A DNA stretch of 64,000 bases from Scolanthus callimorphus. Taxonomy: Eukaryota; Cnidaria; Anthozoa; Actiniaria; Edwardsiidae. Shown piece by piece: positions 53,701-64,000 of this stretch (within the stretch, counting starts at the first letter, position 1; every line of letters starts with the position of its first letter). The stretch is taken from assembly GCA_033964015.1 (NCBI GenBank), contig CM066923.1, positions 4,078,978 to 4,142,977 of the forward strand. Reading direction: 5' to 3'. The notes below the pieces were generated by a model that was not told the origin of the DNA, did no database searches, and saw nothing but the letters and a program-made list of their open reading frames with translations. Made by a program: the position numbers and the translations under genes.

Positions 53701-54327
53701 AAACACTTATGCATTCTACAGTCATATTCAGCGATGAGTTCAACACTGAAATACCAGACTACAGACAGCGGACTACAGGGTCCTATTGTACACACCGGTC
53801 CTCGTAACGTCACTGTAGAGAAACACTTGTGCATTCTAAAGTCATATTCAGCTATGAGTTCAACACTGAAATACCAGACTACAGACAGCGGACTATAGTG
53901 TCCTATTACACACACCGGTCCTCGTAACGTCACTGTAGAGAAACACTTATGCATTCTACAGTCATATTCAGCTATGATTTCAACACTGAAATACCAGACT
54001 ACAGACAGCGGACTATAGGGTCCTATTGCACACACTGGTCCTTGTAACGTCACTGTAGGGAAACACTTATGCATTCTACAGTCATATTCATCTATGAGTT
54101 CAACACTGAAATACCAGACTACAGACAGCGGACTATAGGGTCCTATTGTACACAGCGGTCCTTGTAACGTCACCGTAGGGAAACACTTGTGTATTCTACA
54201 GTCATATTCAGCGATGAGTTCAACACTGAAATACCAGACTACAGACAGCAGACTATAGGGTCCTATTGCACACACTGGTCCTTGTAACGTCACTGTAGGG
54301 AAACACTTATGCATTCTACAGTCATAT

Positions 54328-55395
54328 TCAGCGATGAGTCCAACTGAAATACCAGACTACAGACAGCGGACTATAGGGTCCTATTGTACACACCGGTCCT
54401 TGTAACGTCACTGTAGGGAAACACTTATGCATTCTACAGTCATATTCAGAAATGAGTTCAACACTGAAATACCAGACTACAGACAGCGGACTATAGGGTC
54501 CTATTGTACACACCGGTCCTTGTAACGTCACTGCAGGGAAACACTTATGCATTCTACAGTCATATTCAGTGATGAGTCCAACTGAAATACCAGACTACAG
54601 ACAGCGGACTATAGAGTCCTATTGTACACAGCGGTCCTCGTAGCGTCACTGTAGGGAAACACTTATGCATTCTACAGTCATATTCAGTGATGAGTCCAAC
54701 TGAAATACCAGACTACAGGGAGCGGACAATGGGGTCCTATTGTACACAGCGGTCCTCGTAGCGTCACTGTAGGGAAACACTTATGCATTCTACAGTCATA
54801 TTCAGCTATGAGTTCAACACTGAAATACCAGACTACAGACAGGGGACTATAGGGTCCTATTGTACACACCGGTCCTTGTAACGTCACTGTAGGGAAACAC
54901 TTATGCATTCTACAGTCATATTCAGTGATGAGTCCAACTGAAATACCAGACTACAGACAGCGGACTATAGGGTCCTATTGTACACAGCGGTCCTCGTAGC
55001 GTCACTGTAGGGAAACACTTATGCATTCTACAGTCATATTCAGTGATGAGTCCAACTGAAATACCAGACTACAGGGAGCGGACTATGGGGTCCTATTGTA
55101 CACAGCGGTCCTCGTAGCGTCACTGTAGGGAAACACTTATGCATTCTACAGTCATATTCAGCTATGAGTTCAACACTGAAATACCAGACTACAGACAGGG
55201 GACTATAGGGTCCTATTACACACACTGGTCCTTGTAACGTCACTGTAGGGAAACACTTATGCATTCTACAGTCATATTCAGCTATGATTTCAACACTGAA
55301 ATACCAGACTACAGACAGCGGACTATAGGGTCCTATTGTACACACCGGTCCTTGTAACGTCACTGTAGGGAAACACTTATGCATTCTACAGTCAT
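54328..55395. repeat. 356-bp (3-monomer) higher-order repeat
   Basis: The GATGAGTCCAACTGAAATAC short monomer recurs at 54334, about 54573, 54690, 54930 and 55046. The 120+120+116 set gives a 356-bp period. Confidence 0.8.
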
Positions 55396-56699
55396 ATTCA
55401 GCGATGAGTTCAACACTGAAATACCAGACTACAGACAGCGGACTACAGGGTCCTATTGTACACACCGGTCCTCGTAACGTCACTGTAGAGAAACACTTGT
55501 GCATTCTAAAGTCATATTCAGCTATGAGTTCAACACTGAAATACCAGACTACAGACAGCGGACTATAGTGTCCTATTACACACACCGGTCCTCGTAACGT
55601 CACTGTAGAGAAACACTTATGCATTCTACAGTCATATTCAGCTATGATTTCAACACTGAAATACCAGACTACAGACAGCGGACTATAGGGTCCTATTGCA
55701 CACACTGGTCCTTGTAACGTCACTGTAGGGAAACACTTATGCATTCTACAGTCATATTCATCTATGAGTTCAACACTGAAATACCAGACTACAGACAGCG
55801 GACTATAGTGTCCTATTACACACACCGGTCCTCGTAACGTCACTGTAGAGAAACACTTATGCATTCTACAGTCATATTCAGCTATGATTTCAACACTGAA
55901 ATACCAGACTACAGACAGCGGACTATAGGGTCCTATTGCACACACTGGTCCTTGTAACGTCACTGTAGGGAAACACTTATGCATTCTACAGTCATATTCA
56001 TCTATGAGTTCAACACTGAAATACCAGACTACAGACAGCGGACTATAGGGTCCTATTGTACACAGCGGTCCTTGTAACGTCACCGTAGGGAAACACTTGT
56101 GTATTCTACAGTCATATTCAGCGATGAGTTCAACACTGAAATACCAGACTACAGACAGCAGACTATAGGGTCCTATTGCACACACTGGTCCTTGTAACGT
56201 CACTGTAGGGAAACACTTATGCATTCTACAGTCATATTCAGCGATGAGTCCAACTGAAATACCAGACTACAGACAGCGGACTATAGGGTCCTATTGTACA
56301 CAACGGTCCTTGTAACGTCACTGTAGAGAAACACTTATGCATTCTACAGTCATATTCAGTGATGAGTCCAACTGAAATACCAGACTACAGACAGCGGACT
56401 ATAGGGTCCTATTGTACACAGCGGTCCTCGTAGCGTCACTGTAGGGAAACACTTATGCATTCTACAGTCATATTCAGCTATGAGTTCAACACTGAAATAC
56501 CAGACTACAGACAGGGGACTATAGGGTCCTATTACACACACTGGTCCTTGTAACGTCACTGTAGGGAAACACTTATGCATTCTACAGTCATATTCAGGTA
56601 TGAGTTCAACACTGAAATACCAGACTACAGAATGCGGACTATAGGGTCCTATTGTAAACACCGGTCCTTGTAACGTCACCGTAGAGAAACACTTATGCA

Positions 56700-59600
56700 T
56701 TCTACAGTCATATTCAGCAATGAGTTCAACACTGAAATACCAGACTACAGACAGCGGACATTAGGGTCCTATTGTACACACCGGTCCTTGTAACGTCACT
56801 GTAGGGAAACACTTATGCATTCTACAGTCATATTCAGCAATGAGTTCAACACTGAAATACCAGACTACAGACAGCGGACTATAGGGTCCTATTGCACACA
56901 CCGGTCCTTATAACGTCACTGTGGGGAAACACTAATGTATTCTACACTCATATTCAGCTATGAGTTCAACACTGAAATACCAGACTACAGAGAGCGGACT
57001 ATAGGGTCCTATTGTACACACCGGTCCTCGTAACGTCACTGTAGGAAAGCACTTATGCATTCTACAGTCATATTCAGCAATGAGTTCAACACTGAAATAC
57101 CAGACTACAGGGAGCGGACTATAGGGTCCTTTTGCACACACCGGTCCTTGTAACGTCACTGTAGGGAAACACTTATGCATTCTACAGTCATATTCAGCAA
57201 TGAGTTCAACACTGAAATACCAGACTACAGACAGCGGACATTAGGGTCCTATTGTACACACCGGTCCTTGTAACGTCACTGTAGGGAAACACTTATGCAT
57301 TCTACAGTCATATTCAGCAATGAGTTCAACACTGAAATACCAGACTACAGACAGCGGACTATAGGGTCCTATTGCACACACCGGTCCTTATAACGTCACT
57401 GTGGGGAAACACTAATGTATTCTACACTCATATTCAGCTATGAGTTCAACACTGAAATACCAGACTACAGAGAGCGGACTATAGGGTCCTATTGTACACA
57501 CCGGTCCTCGTAACGTCACTGTAGGAAAGCACTTATGCATTCTACAGTCATATTCAGCAATGAGTTCAACACTGAAATACCAGACTACAGGGAGCGGACT
57601 ATAGGGTCCTTTTGCACACACCGGTCCTTGTAACGTCACTGTAGGGAAACACTTATGCATTCTACAGTCATATTCAGCAATGAGTTCAACACTGAAATAA
57701 CAGACTACAGGGAGCGGACTATAGGGTCCTATTGTACACACTGGTCCTTGTAAAGTCAATGTAGGGAAACACTTATACATTCTACAGTCATATTCAGCTA
57801 TGAGTTCAACACTGAAATAACAGACTACAGACAGCGGACTATAGGGTCCTATTGTACACACCGGTCTATGTAACGTCACTGTCGGGAAACACTTATGCAT
57901 TCTCAAGTCATATTCAGCTATGATTTCAACACTGAAATACCAGACTACAGACAGCGGACTATAGGGTCCTATTGTACACAACGGTCCTTGTAACGTCACT
58001 GTAGAGAAACACTTATGCATTCTACAGTCATATTCAGTGATGAGTCCAACTGAAATACCAGACTACAGACAGCGGACTATAGGGTCCTATTGTACACAGC
58101 GGTCCTCGTAGCGTCACTGTAGGGAAACACTTATGCATTCTACAGTCATATTCAGCTTTGAGTTCAACACTGAAATACCAGACTACAGACAGGGGACTAT
58201 AGGGTCCTATTACACACACTGGTCCTTGTAACGTCACTGTAGGGAAACACTTATGCATTCTACAGTCATATTCAGCTATGATTTCAACACTGAAATACCA
58301 GACTACAGACAGCGGACTATAGGGTCCTATTGTACACACCGGTCCTTGTAACGTCGCTGTAAGGAAACACTTATGCATTCTACAGTTATATTCAGCGATG
58401 AGTTCAACACTGAAATACCAGACTACAGACAGCGGACTATAGGGTCCTATTGTACACACCGGTCTATGTAACGTCACTGTAGGGAAACACTTATGCATTC
58501 TACAGTCATATTCAGCTATGAGTTCAACACTGAAATACCAGACTACAGAGAGCGGACTATAGGGTCCTATTGTACACACCGGTCCTTGTAACGTCACTGT
58601 AGGGAAACACTTATGCATTCTACAGTCATATTCAGCTATGAGTTCAACACTGAAATACCAGACTACAGAGAGCGGACTATAGGGTCCTATTGCACACACC
58701 GGTCCTTGTAACGTCACTGTAGGGAAACACTTATGCATTCTACAGTCATATTCAGCTATGAGTTCAACACTGAAATACCAGACTACAGAATGCGGACTAT
58801 AGGGTCCTATTGTAAACACCGGTCCTTGTAACGTCACCGTAGAGAAACACTTATGCATTCTACAGTCATATTCAGCAATGAGTTCAACACTGAAATACCA
58901 GACTACAGACAGCGGACATTAGGGTCCTATTGTACACACCGGTCCTTGTAACGTCACTGTAGGGAAACACTTATGCATTCTACAGTCATATTCAGCAATG
59001 AGTTCAACACTGAAATACCAGACTACAGACAGCGGACTATAGGGTCCTATTGCACACACCGGTCCTTATAACGTCACTGTGGGGAAACACTAATGTATTC
59101 TACACTCATATTCAGCTATGAGTTCAACACTGAAATACCAGACTACAGAGAGCGGACTATAGGGTCCTATTGTACACACCGGTCCTCGTAACGTCACTGT
59201 AGGAAAGCACTTATGCATTCTACAGTCATATTCAGCAATGAGTTCAACACTGAAATACCAGACTACAGGGAGCGGACTATAGGGTCCTTTTGCACACACC
59301 GGTCCTTGTAACGTCACTGTAGGGAAACACTTATGCATTCTACAGTCATATTCAGCAATGAGTTCAACACTGAAATAACAGACTACAGGGAGCGGACTAT
59401 AGGGTCCTATTGTACACACTGGTCCTTGTAAAGTCAATGTAGGGAAACACTTATACATTCTACAGTCATATTCAGCTATGAGTTCAACACTGAAATAACA
59501 GACTACAGACAGCGGACTATAGGGTCCTATTGTACACACCGGTCTATGTAACGTCACTGTCGGGAAACACTTATGCATTCTCAAGTCATATTCACCTATG

Positions 59601-59710
59601 ATTTCAACACTGAAATACCAGACTACAGACAGCGGACTATAGGGTCCTATTGTACACACCGGTCCTTGTAACGTCACTGTAGAGAAACACTTATGCATTC
59701 TATCATATTC
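56700..59710. repeat. 480-bp and about 1,678-bp higher-order repeats
   Basis: 56700-57180 and 57180-57660 are near-identical four-monomer blocks (shared CCTTTTGCACACACC and GGAAAGCACTTATGC variants). The larger block 57412-58020 recurs at 59090-59698. Confidence 0.85.
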
Positions 59711-61499
59711 AGCTATGATTTCAACACTGAAATGATTTCAACACTGAAATACCAGACTACAGAGAGCGGACTATAGGGTACTATTGCACACACTGGTCCT
59801 TGTAACGTCACTGTAGGGAAACACTTATGCATGCTACAGTCATATTCAGCGATGAGTTCAACACTGAAATACCAGACTACAGAATGCGGACTATAGGGTC
59901 CTATTGTAAACACCGGTCCCTGTAACGTCACCGTAGAGAAACACTTATGCATTCTACAGTCATATTCAGCTACGAGTTCAACACTGAAATACCAGACTAC
60001 AGGGAGCAGACTATGGGGTCCTATTGTACACACCGGTCCTTGTAACGTCACTGTAGGGAAACACTTATGCATTCTACAGTCATATTCAGCAATGAGTTCA
60101 ACACTGAAATACCAGACTACAGACAGCGGACTATAGGGTCCTATTGTACACACCGGTCCTTGTAACGTCACTGTAGGGAAACACTTATGCATTCTACAGT
60201 CATATTCAGCAATGAGTTCAACACTGAAATACCAGACTACAGACAGCGGACTATAGGGTCCTATTGCACACACCGGTCCTTATAACGTCACTGTGGGGAA
60301 ACACTAATGCATTCTACAGTCATATTCAGCTATGAGTTCAACACTGAAATACCAGACTACAGAGAGCGGACTATAGGGTCCTATTGTACACACCGGTCCT
60401 CGTAACGTCACTGTAGGAAAACACTTATGCATTCTACAGTCATATTCAGCAATGAGTTCAACACTGAAATACCAGACTACAGGGAGCGGACTATAGGGTC
60501 CTATTGTACACACCGGTCCTTGTAAAGTCAATGTAGGGAAACACTTATGCATTCTACAGTCATATTCAGCTATGAGTTCAACACTGAAATAACAGACAAC
60601 AGACTATAGGGTCCTATTGTACACACCGGTCTATGTAACGTCACTGTAGGGAAACACTTATGCATTCTCAAGTCATATTCAGCTATGATTTCAACACTGA
60701 AATACCAGACTACAGACAGCGGACTATAGGGTCCTATTGTACACACCGGTCCTTGTAACGTCACTGTAGAGAAACACTTATGCATTCTACAGTCATATTC
60801 AGCTATGATTTCAACACTGAAATGATTTCAACACTGAAATACCAGACTACAGAGAGCGGACTATAGGGTACTATTGCACACACTGGTCCATGTAACGTCA
60901 CTGTAGGGAAACACTTATGCATGCTACAGTCATATTCAGCGATGAGTTCAACACTGAAATACCAGACTAAAGACAGCGGACTATAGGGTCCTATTGTACA
61001 CACCGGTCCTTGTAACGTCACTGTAGGGAAACACTAATGCATTCTACAGTCATATTCAGCTATGAGTTCAACACTGAAATACCAGACTACAGGGAGCGGA
61101 CTATAAGGTCCTATTGCACACACCGGTCCTTGTAACGTCACTGTAGAGAAACACTTATGCATTCTACAGTCATATTCGGCTATGAGTTCAACACTGAAAT
61201 ACCAGACTACAGACAGCGGACTATAGTGTCCTATTGTACACAGCGGTCCTCGTAACGTCAATGTAGGGAAACACTTACGCATTCTACAGTCATATTCAGC
61301 TATGAGTTCAACACTGAAATACCAGACAACAGACAGCGGACTATAGGGTCCTATTGTACACAGCGGTCCTCGTAACGTCAATGTAGGGAAACACTTATGC
61401 ATTCTACAGTCATATTCAGCTATGATTTCAACACTGAAATACCAGACTACAGAGAGCGGACTATAGGGTCCTATTGTACACACCGGTCCTTGTAACGTC

Positions 61500-63900
61500 A
61501 CTGTAGAGAAACACTAATGCATTCTACAGTCATATTCAGCTATGATTTCAACACTGAAATACCAGACTACAGAGAGCGGACTATAGGGTCCTATTGTACA
61601 CACCGGTCCTTGTAACGTCACTGTAGAGAAACACTTGTGCATTCTACAGTCATATTCAGCGATGAGTTCAACACTGAAATACCAGACTACCGGGAGCAGA
61701 CTATAGGGTCCTATTGTACACACCGGTCCTTGTAACGTCATTGTAGAGAAACACTTATGCATTCTACAGTCATATTCAGCTATGATTTCAACACTGAAAT
61801 ACCAGCTTACAGACAGCGGACTATAGGGTCCTATTGCAGAAATCGGTCCTTGTAACGTCACTGTAGGGAAACACTTGTGCATTCTACAGTCATATTCAGC
61901 GATGAGTTCAACACTGAAATACCAGACTAAAGGGAGCGGACTATAGGGTCCTATTGTACACACCGGTCCTCGTAACGTCACTGTAGGGAAACACTTATGC
62001 ATTCTACAGTCATATTCAGCTATGATTTCAACACCGAAATACCAGACTACAGACAGCGGACTATAGGGTACAATTGTACACATCGGTCCTTGTAACGTCA
62101 CTGTAGAGAAACACTTATGCATTCTACAGTCATATTCAGCTATGATGTCAACACTGAAATACCAGACTACAGACAGCGGACTATAGGGTCCTATTGTACA
62201 CACTGGTCCTTGTAACGCCACTGTAGAGAAACACTTATGCATTCTATAGTCATATTCAGATATGAGTTCAACACTGAAATAACAGACTACAGGGAGCGGA
62301 CTATATGGTCCTATTGTACACACCGGTCTATGTAACGTCACTGTAGGGAAACACTTATGCATTCTACAGTCATATTCAGCTATGAGTTCAACACTGAAAT
62401 ACCAGACTACAGAGAGCGGACTATAGGGTCCTATTGTACACACCGGTTCTTGTAACGTCACTGTAGGGAAACACTTATGCATTCTACAGTCATATTCAGC
62501 TATGAGTTCAACACTGAAATACCAGACTACAGACAGCGGACTATAGTGTCCTATTGTACACAGCGGTCCTCGCAACGTCAATGTAGGGAAACACTTATGC
62601 ATTCTACAGTCATATTCAGCTATGAGTTCAACACTGAAATACCAGACTACAGACAGCGGACTATAGGGTCCCATTGTACACAGCGGTCCTCGTAACGTCA
62701 ATGTAGGGAAACACTTATGCATTCTACAGTCATATTCAGACTACAGAGAGCGGACTATAGGGTCCTATTGTACACACCGGTCCTTGTAACGTCACTGTAG
62801 GGAAACACTTATGCATTCTGCAGTCATATTCAGCTATGAGTTCAACACTGAAATACCAGACTACAGACAGCGGACTATAGTGTCCTATTGTACACAGCGG
62901 TCCTCGTAACGTCAATGTAGGGAAACACTTATGCATTCTACAATCATATTCAGCTATGAGTTCAACACTGAAATACCAGACTACAGACAGCGGACTATAG
63001 GGTCCTATTGTACACAGCGGTCCTCGTAACGTCAATGTAGGGAAACACTTATGCATTCTACAGTCATATTGAGCTATGATTTCAACACTGAAATACCAGA
63101 CTACAGAGAGCAGACTATAGGGTCCTATTGTACACACCGGTCCTTGTAACGTCACTGTAGAGAAACACTAATGCATTCTACAGTCATATTCAGCTATGAT
63201 TTCAACACTGAAATACCAGACTACAGAGAGCGGACTATAGGGTCCTATTGTACACACCGGTCCTTGTAACGTCACTGTAGAGAAACACTTGTGCATTCTA
63301 CAGTCATATTCAGCGATGAGTTCAACACTGAAATACCAGACTACCGGGAGCGGACTATAGGGTCCTATTGTACACACCGGTCCTTGTAACGTCATTGTAG
63401 AGAAACACTTATGCATTCTACAGTCATATTCAGCTATGATTTCAACACTGAAATACCAGACTACAGACAGCGGACTATAGGTCCTATTGCACAAATCGGT
63501 CCTTGTAACGTCACTGTAGGGAAACACTTGTGCATTCTACAGTCATATTCAGCGATGAGTTCAACACTGAAATACCAGACTAAAGGGAGCAGACTATAGG
63601 GTCCTATTGTACACACCGGTCCTCGTAACGTCACTGTAGGGAAACACTTATGCATTCTACAGTCATATTCAGCTATGATTTCAACACCGAAATACCAGAC
63701 TACAGACAGCGGACTATAGGGTACAATTGTACACATCGGTCCTTGTAACATCACTGTAGAGAAACACTTATGCATTCTACAGTCATATTCAGCTATGAGT
63801 TCAACACTGAAATACCAGACTACAGACAGCGGACTATAGGGTCCTATTGCACACACCGGTCCTCGTAACGTCGCTGTAGAGAAACACTATGCATTCTACA
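61500..63900. repeat. about 1,655-bp higher-order repeat
   Basis: Rare variants GGTACAATTGTACACATCGG (62067 and 63721) and GCA(G/C)AAATCGGTCC (61838 and 63489) recur at the same offset. A monomer truncated at 62738 (CATATTCAGACTACAGAG) breaks the register. Confidence 0.82.
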
Positions 63901-64000
63901 GTCATATTCAGCGATGATTTCAACACTGAAATACCAGACTAGAGAGAGCGGACTATAGGGTAATATTGAACACACTGGTCCATGTAATGTCACTGTAGGG

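Larger units (their letters stand above)
45355..64000. repeat. 120-bp satellite array, about 155 monomers, runs off the window
   Basis: Monomer core: CAGACTACAGACAGCGGACT, ATAGGGTCCTATTG, ACACCGGTCCTTGTAACGTC, ACTGTAGGGAAACACTTATG, CATTCTACAGTCATATTCAG. Almost every unit is exactly 120 bp; exceptions include 116-bp units (loss of 4 bp in GAGTCCAACTGAAATA) and a few 1-bp losses. The minus strand is open in one frame for long stretches because 120 is 40 codons. The open frame is broken by the recurring CACTAATG variant and by indels, so coding is unlikely. Confidence 0.97.

Noticed and set aside
45433..63856. Minus-strand ORFs of 70-479 residues repeating a 40-residue unit
   Set aside because: They follow from an exactly 120-bp satellite. 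Recurrent stop variants, 1-bp and 4-bp indels and free amino-acid change argue against coding.

Overview
The window is animal genomic DNA, most likely from an anthozoan cnidarian such as a stony coral. The evidence is compact spliced genes with phase-consistent GT-AG introns, an ADAMTS protease that ends in WSC-like domains, a soma-type ferritin, and a dense load of short inverted-repeat transposons. The species call is inference.

Layout. 1-2480: two arrays of GTTATC-type microsatellite with the 3' tail of an L2-like LINE between them. 2850-27829 (+): a multi-exon ADAMTS gene. I reconstructed 23 coding exons plus a one-codon terminal exon, about 1,130 residues; the signal-peptide exon was not found. 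Domain order is prodomain, reprolysin domain with an intact zinc site, disintegrin-like region, TSP1, Cys-rich, spacer, three more TSP1 and two WSC-like domains. Its introns hold a 5'-truncated LINE (7.43-10.23 kb), many MITEs, large palindromes and a 407-bp triplicate. 28.53-33.81 kb (-): a complete five-exon H-type ferritin gene, tail to tail with ADAMTS. It has a TATA box, a textbook iron-responsive element in the 5' UTR and a poly(A) signal. Its third intron carries about 19 copies of a roughly 126-bp tandem repeat.

33.85-38.64 kb is intergenic DNA with MITEs. 38710-42727 is a 4,018-bp DNA transposon with 37-bp terminal inverted repeats and a TAA target duplication. It encodes a transposase-like protein I cannot assign to a named superfamily and a divergent coiled-coil protein. 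It sits inside an older repeat. 43.45-45.35 kb shows no gene. From about 45.35 kb to the window end is a 120-bp satellite, roughly 155 monomers, with nested higher-order repeats, notably a 12-monomer 1,440-bp unit. The long minus-strand ORFs there follow from the period being 40 codons; they are not credible genes.

Two host genes are secure. ADAMTS would be a secreted matrix protease. Ferritin would be cytosolic iron storage under IRP translational control. They share no pathway; adjacency is the only link. Five reading frames (three sites in ADAMTS, one in the LINE, one in the transposase) each appear to lack a single base. That pattern bears on sequence quality as much as on biology.
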